From CADCVT01 sp035940955 (GTDB lineage Bacteria; Actinomycetota; Thermoleophilia; Solirubrobacterales; Solirubrobacteraceae), in NCBI GenBank assembly GCA_035940955.1, contig DASZEJ010000174.1:14494-78493 (forward strand): a stretch of DNA of 64,000 nucleotides. Direction: 5' to 3'. A model generated the notes under the pieces. The model was not told where the DNA came from. It made no database searches and was given only the letters and a program-made list of their open reading frames with translations. This document shows, piece after piece, positions 49,336-56,351 of this stretch (position 1 is the stretch's first letter; each line of letters opens with the position of its first letter). Made by a program: the position numbers and the translations under genes.

Positions 49336-50466
49336 GTGCCGACGGCCCCGGGATCGCCTCACGACGAGCTGCTGCGGCGGCTGCTGGAGGCGCACCTCGA
49401 CGCGCTGCCGGCCGGCACCGAGTGGTTCGACGCGCACACGCACATCGGGCACGACGACCCCGACGGGTTCGAGGCCGACCCGGAGGACCTGCTGGCCGGG
49501 CTCGACGCGGCTGGCCAGCACCGGGCGCTCGTCTTCCCCTCGCAGGAGCCCGCGGGCTACCCGCCGGCGAACGACCGGGTGCTCGCGGCGTGCGCGCGGT
49601 CGGGCGGGCGGCTCGCGGCGCTGGCCCGGATCGACCCGAACGCCGGCGACGCGCTCGCCGAGGCGCGCCGGTGCCTGGAGGCCGGGGCACGCGGGTTCAA
49701 GCTCCACCCGCGGTCGGACCGCTTCGCGCTGCCGCACCCGGTGGTCGAGGAGCTGGTCGCGCTGGCCGGCGAGGCGCGCGGCGCGGTGCTCTTCCACGCC
49801 GGGCGCGGGATCCCGCACCTGGGCGAGAGCGTGCTCCACATGTCGCGCGCGCACCCGGGGGCGCGGCTGATCCTCGCGCACGCGGGGATCAGCGACACGG
49901 GCTGGATCGCCCCGTACGCGGCCGAGCTGCCCAACCTCTTCTTCGACACCGCGTGGTGGCAGGTGAGCGACCTGCTGGCGCTGTTCACGGCGGTGCCGCC
50001 CGGCCGGATCCTGTACGCGAGCGACATGCCGTACGGCAGCCCGCTGTTCCACGGGCTCGCGTTCCTGCGCTGCGCGCTGCTCGCGGGGCTGGACGGCGAC
50101 GCGCTGCGGGCGATCGCCGGCGCGTCGGTCGAGCGCGTCCTGGCGGGGGAGGAGCCGCTCGACGTCGGGCCGGCGCCGGGCGCGGGCGGCATCGGGCCGC
50201 GCGACGTCGCGTTCGAGCGGGTCGTCGCGCACCTGACGGTCGCCGCCGGGGGGTCCTGGCGCGGCGAGCCGGTCGCCGAGCCGCTCGGGCTCGCGGCGCT
50301 GGCCTGCCACCGGGCCGACGAGCACCCGGTCGCCGTGCGGGTGCTCGAGCTGATCGACGCCGGGCGCGAGGCGGTGGCGCGCGGCGGGGGCACCCGCGAC
50401 GAGGCGCTGTACGCGGCGATGGGCGGCCAGCTCCTAGCTGGCACGTTCGCGCTCGACGTCGTGTGA
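49336..50466 (+). CDS. Amidohydrolase-family metal-dependent hydrolase
   Basis: 376 residues. A TIM-barrel metal site is suggested by 'TEWFDAHTHIGHDDPDGF' (His-x-His), 'GARGFKLHPRSDRF', 'VLFHAGRGIPHLGES', 'LILAHAGISD' and 'ILYASDMPYGSPLF' (metal Asp), the pattern of amidohydrolase-2 decarboxylases/hydrolases. The last ~110 residues form a helical extension. GTG start chosen because of the TAGCTT box 8 nt upstream. Substrate unknown; no link to the preceding sigma gene is evident beyond position. Confidence 0.82.
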   Translation: MPTAPGSPHDELLRRLLEAHLDALPAGTEWFDAHTHIGHDDPDGFEADPEDLLAGLDAAGQHRALVFPSQEPAGYPPANDRVLAACARSGGRLAALARIDPNAGDALAEARRCLEAGARGFKLHPRSDRFALPHPVVEELVALAGEARGAVLFHAGRGIPHLGESVLHMSRAHPGARLILAHAGISDTGWIAPYAAELPNLFFDTAWWQVSDLLALFTAVPPGRILYASDMPYGSPLFHGLAFLRCALLAGLDGDALRAIAGASVERVLAGEEPLDVGPAPGAGGIGPRDVAFERVVAHLTVAAGGSWRGEPVAEPLGLAALACHRADEHPVAVRVLELIDAGREAVARGGGTRDEALYAAMGGQLLAGTFALDVV

Positions 50467-50497
50467 CGGCGCGCACAGTCTCCGTCAGGTTCGCCGC

Positions 50498-50503
50498 TAC
50501 CGT
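50498..50503 (+). promoter_or_regulatory. Candidate -10 box before the c-di-AMP riboswitch
   Basis: TACCGT at 50498-50503 would start transcription near 50510, just before the first conserved riboswitch bases. Confidence 0.35.
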
Positions 50504-50518
50504 GGCGAACTGCTGTTC

Positions 50519-50668
50519 GATCGCCGAACCGGCTGCGCCCCGTGTGCAGCCGGGCGGGGGACCCACTGCCGCGCCTGTCCGCAGGCCCGGCCGGGGCGAA
50601 TCGTCGCGTGCTCGCGACGTAGCGGCCTGAGCGGCCGCGAGCCCGTCAGCTCACCTCGCAGGCGCCAA
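50519..50668 (+). ncRNA. Cyclic di-AMP riboswitch (ydaO/yuaA type)
   Basis: The 224-bp leader before the RlpA-like gene carries the conserved blocks of this class in order: GCCGAACCGGCTGCG near 50524, GGGGGACCCA near 50556, GGGGCGAAT near 50593, and at the 3' end GAGCCCGTCAGCTCACCTCG (50639-50658) followed by CAGGCG. The 5' TCGCC and 3' GGCG can close the outer helix. In actinobacteria these switches control cell-wall hydrolases and Rpf-type proteins, and c-di-AMP usually turns expression off. The ribosome site AAGGAGG lies 6 nt after the element, so expression-platform control of translation or termination is possible. Confidence 0.85.
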
Positions 50669-50690
50669 GTGAAGAAGGAGGGACCTCGCT

Positions 50691-51404
50691 TTGAGGCCGA
50701 GTTCCATGCGCGCCCGCGGTGCCGTCGCGGCTGCCGGCGCGCTCACGACGACCATGCTGGCGGCGGGCGGCGCCGCGCTTGCCCAGACGCCGGCTCCCGC
50801 GGCCGGGGCCGCGCGGACGCCCGCGCCCGCGCCGGGCTTCGCGCCCCGCGCCGCGTCCAAGCTCACCGTGACGTTCAAGCGCCTGAACGTGCGCGCCGGC
50901 CGCGCCGCGGTCGTGCGCGGCGTGCTGCGCCCGCGCCAGGGCCAGCGCATCGTGCGCCTGGAGCGCCTGCAGCGCGGGCGCTGGCGCCAGATCGACGGCG
51001 CGCTGACGGCCGCGTCCGGGCGCTTCGCGCTGCGCTACCGGACGCGGTCGGTCGACACGTCGCTCGTGCGCGTCCGCTTCGGCGGCGACCGCGGCGCGCG
51101 ACCGGTCTCGCGCGTCGTCGGGCGGCTGAACGCGTTCCGCCCGGCGGTCGCCTCGTGGTACGGGCCGGGGCTGTACGGCAACCCGCTCGGCTGCGGCGGG
51201 CGGCTCGGCCCGGGGACGGTCGGCGTCGCGCACAAGTCGCTGCCGTGCGGGTCGACCGTCGTGCTGCGCCACGGGTCGCGCGTCGTCCGCGCGCGCGTCA
51301 TCGACCGCGGGCCGTACGTCGGCGGGCGGGAGTTCGACCTGACCGCGGCGACGAAGCAGCGGCTGCGCTTCGGCTCGGTCGGGACCGTCTGGGTCGCGCA
51401 CTGA
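50691..51404 (+). CDS. Secreted RlpA-like double-psi beta-barrel protein
   Basis: 237 residues. Signal peptide in residues about 1-37 ('GAVAAAGALTTTMLAAGG', cleavage near 'ALAQ'). An Ala/Pro linker and an Ig-like beta domain ('RLNVRAGRAAVVRGVLRPRQ') follow. The C-terminal domain (about 150-237) is a double-psi barrel of the RlpA/expansin/3D kind: 'VASWYGPGLYGNPLGCGGRL', 'VAHKSLPCGSTVVLRHGSR', 'ARVIDRGPYVGGREFDLTAA'. Such domains cut or bind peptidoglycan. The TTG start is set by AAGGAGG 8-14 nt upstream; an ATG at 50706 is the alternative. Placed under a c-di-AMP riboswitch. Confidence 0.88.
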   Translation: MRPSSMRARGAVAAAGALTTTMLAAGGAALAQTPAPAAGAARTPAPAPGFAPRAASKLTVTFKRLNVRAGRAAVVRGVLRPRQGQRIVRLERLQRGRWRQIDGALTAASGRFALRYRTRSVDTSLVRVRFGGDRGARPVSRVVGRLNAFRPAVASWYGPGLYGNPLGCGGRLGPGTVGVAHKSLPCGSTVVLRHGSRVVRARVIDRGPYVGGREFDLTAATKQRLRFGSVGTVWVAH

Positions 51405-51435
51405 GGCAGGGCGCGTGGCCATCCGGGTGGCGAAC

Positions 51436-51452
51436 TAACGTTCGTCGTCCGG
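51436..51452 (+). promoter_or_regulatory. Putative -10 box for dinB (TAACGT, 11 nt before ATG)
   Basis: TAACGT at 51436-51441 precedes the dinB ATG by 11 nt. The sequence GAACTAACGTTCG around it has dyad character, which may matter for SOS-type control, but it does not match a mycobacterial LexA box closely. Confidence 0.4.
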
Positions 51453-52511
51453 ATGGCCCGCATCGCCCACCTCGACGTCGACGCCTTCTACGCGAGTGTC
51501 GAGCTGCTCCGGCGGCCGGAGCTGCGCGGCAAGCCGGTGATCGTCTCCGGCAGCGGGCCGCGCGCGGTCGTCACCACCGCGTCGTACGAGGCGCGCAAGT
51601 TCGGCGTCGGGTCGGCGATGCCCACGGCCCGCGCGCGGCGCCTGTGCCCGGACGCGGTCCTGATCCCGCCCGACTTCACCGCGTACCGCGAGGCGTCCGC
51701 GAAGGTCATGGGGCTGCTGCGCTCCCACGTCGAGCGGGTGGAGGTCGTCGGGCTGGACGAGGCGTACCTCGACCTCGACGGGCTCGTCGCGCCGCGGGCG
51801 GCGATGCGCCGGCTCGTCGCGGCGATCCGCGAGGAGACGGGGCTGACGGCGTCGGTCGGCATCGGGCCCAACAAGCTCGTCGCCAAGGTGGCGTCGGACG
51901 CCGAGAAGCCGTGCGGGTTCGTGGTGCTGAGCCGGGAGGAGGCGTGCGCGCGGTTCGCGGGCCGGCCGCCCGGGCTCGTGCCCGGCATCGGGCCGAAGAC
52001 GGCGCAGCGGCTCGAGCGCCTCGGGATCAGGACGCTCGGCGAGCTGGCCGCGGCGCCCGAGAGCCTGCTCGTCGAGCACTTCGGCGCGAACCACGGGCGC
52101 GACCTGCGCCGCCGGGCTAGCTTCCACGGCGCCGAGCAGCTGACGCTCGAGCGCGTGGCGGTGTCCGAGTCGCGCGAGACGACGTTCGACCGCGACGTGG
52201 CCGACCCGCTCGAGCTGGAGGGGCGGCTGGGCGCGCTGGCGCGGGAGCTGTGCTCGCGCCTCGCGCGGCAGGAGCGGCGCGGGCGCAACATCGCGATCAA
52301 GGTGCGCCTCGACGACTGGACCACGGTCACCCGGGCGCGCACGATCGCGGCGCCGACGAACGATCCCGGCGTCGTCGGCGGCGTCGCGCTGGAGCTGCTG
52401 CGCGAGTACGCGCCCGCCCGGCCGGTGCGGCTGCTGGGCGTCCGGGTCGCCGCGTTCGACCACGGCGAGGAGAGCGCGGTCCCCGACGGCCAGATGGCGC
52501 TCCCCGTCTAG
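51453..52511 (+). CDS. dinB: DNA polymerase IV (Y family)
   Basis: Translesion polymerase, 352 residues. Catalytic acidic residues in 'IAHLDVDAFYASVELL' and 'VVGLDEAYLDLDG'; 'TTASYEARKFGVGSAMP' and 'SVGIGPNKLVAKVASDAEKP' in the palm; a thumb helix-hairpin-helix 'VPGIGPKTAQRLERLGI'; and the little-finger domain to the end. The extreme C-terminus lacks an obvious QLxLF clamp motif. The stop codon is part of the -10 box of the next gene. Confidence 0.95.
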   Translation: MARIAHLDVDAFYASVELLRRPELRGKPVIVSGSGPRAVVTTASYEARKFGVGSAMPTARARRLCPDAVLIPPDFTAYREASAKVMGLLRSHVERVEVVGLDEAYLDLDGLVAPRAAMRRLVAAIREETGLTASVGIGPNKLVAKVASDAEKPCGFVVLSREEACARFAGRPPGLVPGIGPKTAQRLERLGIRTLGELAAAPESLLVEHFGANHGRDLRRRASFHGAEQLTLERVAVSESRETTFDRDVADPLELEGRLGALARELCSRLARQERRGRNIAIKVRLDDWTTVTRARTIAAPTNDPGVVGGVALELLREYAPARPVRLLGVRVAAFDHGEESAVPDGQMALPV

Positions 52512-52521
52512 TCTGCCCGCC
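52509..52521 (+). promoter_or_regulatory. Putative -10 box for the first hydrolase gene (TAGTCT, 7 nt before ATG)
   Basis: TAGTCT at 52509-52514 includes the dinB stop codon TAG and is followed by 7 nt and the ATG. A terminal codon thus doubles as promoter sequence. Confidence 0.5.
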
Positions 52522-53334
52522 ATGCCGAGCGCCACCGTCGACGGCCACGAGCTCCACTACGTCGAGCGCGGCGAGGGCGAGCCGCTGCTGCTGATCATGG
52601 GGCTGAGCGGCACGCACCTCTCCTGGGGCGATCCGTTCCTCGACGAGCTGGCGCGCGACTTCCGCGCGATCGCGTACGACAACCGCGGGGTCGGGCGCTC
52701 CGGCCGGGTCGACCGGCAGTTCACGATCGTCGAGCTGGCGTCGGACGCCGCCGGGCTGCTCGACGAGCTCGGGCTCGAGAGCGCCCACGTCATGGGCATC
52801 TCGATGGGCGGGATGATCGCCCAGGAGCTGGCGATCCGTCACCCGGAGCGGGTGCGCACGCTCGTGATCGGCTGCTCGTACCCGGGCGGGGAGGGCAGCG
52901 CCCTGACGCCGGTGGAGAACTTCTCGCGGCTCGCCCACGCCTGGGACTCGGGCGACCAGGAGCGGATCCTGCGCACGGGGTGGGAGATCAACGTGTCGCC
53001 CGCGTTCGCCGGCCGGCCCGGGGCGTACGAGGCGTGGCGGGAGATGGCGCTGGCGGAGCGCGCGCCGCTCGCGGTGACCCGGATGCAGGCGCAGGCGTGC
53101 GTCCTGCACGACGCGAGCGCGCGGCTCGAGGAGATCTCGGCACCGACCCTGGTCGTGCACGGCACGGCGGACGGGATGCTGCCGTCCTCGAACTCGCGGC
53201 TCATCGCCGAGCGGATCCCCGGCGCGCGCCTCGTCGAGCTGGAGGGCGTCGGCCACCTGTTCTGGTGGGAGCAGCCGGAGCGCAGCGCCGAGCTGGTCCG
53301 CGAGCACGTCCGGGCGGCGGCCGCGACGGGGTGA
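52522..53334 (+). CDS. Alpha/beta hydrolase
   Basis: 270 residues. 'LHYVERGEGEPLLLIMGLSG', oxyanion-side 'IAYDNRGVGRSGR', nucleophile elbow 'VMGISMGGMIAQELAI', acid in 'LVVHGTADGMLPSSN' and a C-terminal catalytic His in 'LEGVGHLFWWEQPE'. General esterase or peroxidase-like family; the substrate is not predictable. Coupled by GTGA to a second alpha/beta hydrolase. Confidence 0.9.
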   Translation: MPSATVDGHELHYVERGEGEPLLLIMGLSGTHLSWGDPFLDELARDFRAIAYDNRGVGRSGRVDRQFTIVELASDAAGLLDELGLESAHVMGISMGGMIAQELAIRHPERVRTLVIGCSYPGGEGSALTPVENFSRLAHAWDSGDQERILRTGWEINVSPAFAGRPGAYEAWREMALAERAPLAVTRMQAQACVLHDASARLEEISAPTLVVHGTADGMLPSSNSRLIAERIPGARLVELEGVGHLFWWEQPERSAELVREHVRAAAATG

Positions 53335-54191
53335 TCGTCCCCGCCGCCGACTGGTGGGCCGGCGGCTCGCGGATCGCGGGGCCGGCCGGGCACCGCGTCT
53401 TCGTGCGCGAGGGCGGGCCGGGCGACGCGCCGCTGCTGACGTTCCTGCACGGCTTCCCGACGTCGTCGCTGGACTGGGCCGGCATGTTCGCCCGACTGGA
53501 GGGCGAGCGGCGGCTGCTCGCGCTCGACTTCCTCGGGTTCGGCGACTCCGACAAGCCCCGCCCGCACCGGTACTCGCTGCTCGAGCAGGCCGACGCCGTG
53601 GAGGCGGCGTGGAAGCGGTTCGGCGTCGAGCGGACGGCGATCGTCGCGCACGACTACGGCGTGTCGGTCGCGCAGGAGCTGCTCGCGCGGCGCGACGACG
53701 GCGACCTGCCGGTCGAGGTCAGCGCGGTGGCGTTCCTGAACGGCGGGATGATCCCGTCGCTCCACCGCCCGCTGACGATCCAGAAGCTGCTCGCCCACCG
53801 GCTGACCGGCCCCGTGCTGACGCGGCTGACCACCGAGCGCACGTTCCGCGCGGGCATGAGGCGCGTCATCGCCCGCCCGATCTCCGACGCCGAGTTGCAC
53901 GAGCACTGGCTCGCGCTCGTCAACCGCGGAGGCCGCGACCTCGGCCACGCCCTCCTCGCGTACATCGAGGAGCGCCGCCGCTACGCGAAGCGCTGGGAGC
54001 AGGCGATCACCCGAGCCGACGTCCCCCTCCGCTTCGTGTGGGGCCCGCTCGACCCGGTCAGCGGCGCCCACATGCTCGCCGAGCTGCGCCTCCGCCGCCC
54101 CGACGCAGCGGTCGCCGAGCTGCCCGGCGTGGGCCACTACCCGCAGCTCGAGGACCCGGAAGCGGTGGCGGGGGAGCTGCGGGAGCTCTAG
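53331..54191 (+). CDS. Alpha/beta hydrolase with aspartate nucleophile (epoxide hydrolase / haloalkane dehalogenase-like)
   Basis: 286 residues from a GTG overlapping the upstream stop. 'TFLHGFPTSSLDWAGMFARL', 'ALDFLGFGDSDKP' and the elbow 'AIVAHDYGVSVAQELLA', in which Asp replaces Ser as nucleophile; late acid in 'RFVWGPLDPVSGAHM' and His in 'LPGVGHYPQLEDPE'. Asp nucleophiles mark epoxide hydrolases and dehalogenases. Not the same family branch as its neighbour, so not a simple duplication. Confidence 0.87.
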   Translation: MIVPAADWWAGGSRIAGPAGHRVFVREGGPGDAPLLTFLHGFPTSSLDWAGMFARLEGERRLLALDFLGFGDSDKPRPHRYSLLEQADAVEAAWKRFGVERTAIVAHDYGVSVAQELLARRDDGDLPVEVSAVAFLNGGMIPSLHRPLTIQKLLAHRLTGPVLTRLTTERTFRAGMRRVIARPISDAELHEHWLALVNRGGRDLGHALLAYIEERRRYAKRWEQAITRADVPLRFVWGPLDPVSGAHMLAELRLRRPDAAVAELPGVGHYPQLEDPEAVAGELREL

Positions 54192-54222
54192 CGACGGTCC
54201 TGTGGCCGTCCCGCCCGCGCCT

Positions 54223-54238
54223 TACACTGAGCGGCGAA
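54223..54238 (+). promoter_or_regulatory. Putative -10 box (TACACT, 10 nt before GTG)
   Basis: TACACT at 54223-54228 followed by 10 nt and GTG 54239. It suggests that the toxin-antitoxin-like remnant still has a promoter. Confidence 0.4.
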
Positions 54239-54421
54239 GTGACACCGCGACGCGACACGAGATCGGCCTCACCGCCGCGCAGGCCGCGGATGACCGCCGC
54301 GCGGCGCCGCGAGCTGCTCGCGAGCCTCGCCGATCGCTCGACCAGCCCGAACGGCCTCGACCGCGCCGAGCTGCGCCGCGTGTTGGCGGCGCGTCACGGG
54401 CAGCCTTCCATCGACGGGTGA
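54239..54421 (+). CDS. Small basic protein, possible antitoxin or remnant
   Basis: 60 residues from GTG 54239, or 43 from ATG 54290. The conserved-looking part is 'MTAARRRELLASLADRSTS' and 'GLDRAELRRVLAARHG', an amphipathic helical sequence. It lies 17 bp before the start of a broken VapC-like toxin, the place expected for an antitoxin, but it does not clearly match VapB families. The first 17 residues are Arg/Pro-rich and unlikely to be structured. Confidence 0.35.
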   Translation: MTPRRDTRSASPPRRPRMTAARRRELLASLADRSTSPNGLDRAELRRVLAARHGQPSIDG

Positions 54422-54440
54422 CGCCGCCGTACGGCGGCGT
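54421..54440. repeat. 20-bp perfect palindrome at the broken toxin start
   Basis: ACGCCGCCGTACGGCGGCGT equals its own reverse complement. It starts at the last base of the upstream small gene and overlaps the GTG of the VapC remnant. Possible operator for a toxin-antitoxin complex, or a hairpin. Confidence 0.8.
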
Positions 54441-54665
54441 GACGCTCCTCGCCGACACGTCGGCGTGGGCGCGCGCCGGGCTCTCGCCCACGAGGCGCCG
54501 GGCCGCCACCGGCTGCCGTTCCAGGACGTCCTCATCGCCGCCGCCGCGGCGAGCCGCGGCTACGCCGTGCTGCACTACGACCACCACTTCGATCGGCTGG
54601 CGGGCGTGCTGGACTTCGAGAGCCGCTGGATCGCCCCGCGCGGGTCGCTGGAGCGAGCGCCCTAG
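54439..54665 (+). pseudogene. Degraded PIN-domain toxin (VapC family)
   Basis: From GTG 54439 the frame reads 'VTLLADTSAWARA', the N-terminal strand and first metal-binding Asp of VapC. The match then stops. From about 54496, in a different frame, the sequence reads 'HRLPFQDVLIAAAAASRGYA', 'VLHYDHHFDRLAGVLDFESR' and ends 'WIAPRGSLERAP', the VapC C-terminal half with its acidic residues. About 65-75 residues of the middle are missing and the frame is shifted, so the RNase should be dead. It ends against the minus-strand thioredoxin gene (4-bp overlap CTAG). Confidence 0.75.
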
Positions 54666-55405
54666 TACAGCGCGGCGGCGAGTCGGCGGCGGGCGTCGCG
54701 GGCGAGTGGGTGCTCGACGCCCAGCTCGTCGAGGACGGCGACGACGGCCTGGCGGATGTCGTCCCTGGCTCCGTCGGCGTTGGGGAGGGCCGCGATGAGG
54801 AGGTCGATCGCGCGCTCGTGGTCGCCGGCGTCGAGGGCGGACCAGGCCTCCTCGAGGTTCGGCTCGCCGCGCTGCTCGAGGCGGATGCGGGCCGCGAGGC
54901 CCTCGGCCTGGAAGTCGCCGCGGACGCGCTCGACGAGGGCGAGCGCGGCGTCGCGCTCGCCGCGGGCGACGAGGAGCCTCGCGAGGCGCAGCGACGCGTC
55001 GGGCCGGCCGGGCTCGAGCTCGAGCGCGCGGCGCAGCGACGCCTCGTCCCCGGCCGCGACGAGCCGCTCGGCCTCGCTGGGGACGAGCCGGTCGAAGAAC
55101 CGCGCGACGACCGGAGGGGGCTGGGCGCCGACGAACTCGTCGACGACCTCGCCGTCCTTGAACGCCTTGACCGCGGGGATGCCCTGGATGCGGTACTCCA
55201 TCGCCGTGCGCTGGTTGGCGTCGGTGTCGAGCTTGGCGAGCACGACCTGGCCCCCGCGCGCGGTGGCCTCGCGCTCGATCAGCGGCCCGAGCTGGCGGCA
55301 CGGCCCGCACCACTCCGCCCAGAAGTCGACGACGACGGGGACCTGCCTGGATCGCTCGACGACCTCCTGCGCGAAGGTCGCGTCGGTGACGTCGATGACG
55401 GTCAT
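54662..55405 (-). CDS. Thioredoxin with C-terminal TPR-like domain (CnoX/YbbN type)
   Basis: 247 residues. Thioredoxin domain 1-108 with the redox motif 'FWAEWCGPCRQLGP' (Cys33, Cys36) and cis-Pro in 'IQGIPAVKAF'. Residues about 110-247 are helical repeats ('LRRALELEPGRPDASLRLARL', 'ALDAGDHERAIDLLIAALP' in part) as in YbbN/CnoX, a chaperedoxin that holds chlorine-damaged clients and passes them to GroEL or DnaK. It has an ATG 6 nt after a TACAGT box shared with the divergent hydrolase. Confidence 0.92.
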   Translation of the reverse strand: MTVIDVTDATFAQEVVERSRQVPVVVDFWAEWCGPCRQLGPLIEREATARGGQVVLAKLDTDANQRTAMEYRIQGIPAVKAFKDGEVVDEFVGAQPPPVVARFFDRLVPSEAERLVAAGDEASLRRALELEPGRPDASLRLARLLVARGERDAALALVERVRGDFQAEGLAARIRLEQRGEPNLEEAWSALDAGDHERAIDLLIAALPNADGARDDIRQAVVAVLDELGVEHPLARDARRRLAAALY

Positions 55406-55422
55406 GGCCTTACTGTAGAGGC
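55406..55422. promoter_or_regulatory. Shared palindromic -10 box for two divergent leaderless genes
   Basis: TACTGTA at 55411-55417 reads TACTGT on the plus strand and TACAGT on the minus strand. In each direction exactly 6 nt separate the box from a start codon: GTG 55423 on plus, ATG 55405 on minus. Only 17 bp lie between the two start codons. Confidence 0.65.
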
Positions 55423-56214
55423 GTGCTGCGGCTCGCCATCGAGGACGAGGGGGAGGGCGTTCCGGTCGTCCTGCTGCACGGCCTGACGGCGACGCGGCGG
55501 TACGTCGTGATGGGCTCGAAGTCGCTCCACCGGTCGGGCCACCGGGTCATCTCGTACGACGCGCGCGGGCACGGCGAGTCCGAGCCGGCGCCGTCCCCGG
55601 ACGCCTACGGCTACGAGTGCCTGGCCGCCGACCTGCTCGACGTGCTCGACGCGCTTGGCGTCGAGCGGGCGGTGCTGGCGGGCGCGTCGATGGGCGCGCA
55701 CACCGCGCTGCGCGTCGCGCTGGAGGAGCCCGACCTCGTCGCCGGCCTCGTCCTCGTCACGCCCGCCTTCCACCCCGACCACCCGCCGGGCCTGGAGCGC
55801 TGGGACCGGCTCAGCGAGGCGCTGCGCACCGGCGGCGTCGACGGGTTCGTGCGGGCCTACGGCGAGGCCGAGCACATCGACGAGCGCTACCGCGACACGG
55901 TCCTGAAGGTGGTCCACCAGCGGCTCGGCCGCCACGCGCACCCGGACGCGGTCGCGGACGCCCTGCGCTGCGTCCCGCGGTCCCAGCCCTTCGCGTCGCT
56001 CGACGTCCTAGAGGAGATCGCCGCGCCAGCGATCGTCGTCCCCAGCCGCGACGAGGCCGACCCCGGCCACCCGTACGCGGTGGGCGAGGAGTACGCCCGG
56101 CGGATCCCCAACGCCGAGCTCCGCGTCGAGCGCGAGGGCTCTTCGCCGCTGGCGTGGCAGGGCGGCCAGCTGTCGAAGGTGATCGCGGAGCTGGCGGACC
56201 GGGCGTACGCCTGA
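55423..56214 (+). CDS. Alpha/beta hydrolase
   Basis: 263 residues. 'EGVPVVLLHGLTATRRYVVM', 'VISYDARGHGESEPA', nucleophile elbow 'AVLAGASMGAHTALRVAL', acid region 'AIVVPSRDEADPGHP'. The usual late His is not obvious: the end reads 'EGSSPLAWQGGQLSKVIAEL', so the histidine may be supplied by 'DPGHPYAVGE' or be absent. GTG start 6 nt after the TACTGT box. Substrate unknown. A hairpin terminator follows. Confidence 0.85.
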   Translation: MLRLAIEDEGEGVPVVLLHGLTATRRYVVMGSKSLHRSGHRVISYDARGHGESEPAPSPDAYGYECLAADLLDVLDALGVERAVLAGASMGAHTALRVALEEPDLVAGLVLVTPAFHPDHPPGLERWDRLSEALRTGGVDGFVRAYGEAEHIDERYRDTVLKVVHQRLGRHAHPDAVADALRCVPRSQPFASLDVLEEIAAPAIVVPSRDEADPGHPYAVGEEYARRIPNAELRVEREGSSPLAWQGGQLSKVIAELADRAYA

Positions 56215-56221
56215 CGCGGGC

Positions 56222-56249
56222 GGCCAGAGGGCTGCGAAGCCCTCCGGCC
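56222..56249 (+). terminator. Stem-loop terminator after the hydrolase gene
   Basis: GGCC-A-GAGGGCT / AGCCCTC-C-GGCC pairs around a GCGA tetraloop, 8 bases after the stop. No U-tract. Confidence 0.7.
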
Positions 56250-56351
56250 TGGCGCCCGGCGGTCCGCTGCCCGCAGGGTTCGGTCCGACCCCGACTGCAC
56301 ACTCCGGTCCCATTTGTCGATGCTCGCCTCGGCGAGCACCTGGAGCACCTG

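Noticed and set aside
54202..54798. A 198-codon frame covering the toxin region as one protein
   Set aside because: Only 13 residues (VapC start) of it make sense; the rest is out of frame with the recognisable VapC C-terminus and runs into the thioredoxin gene.
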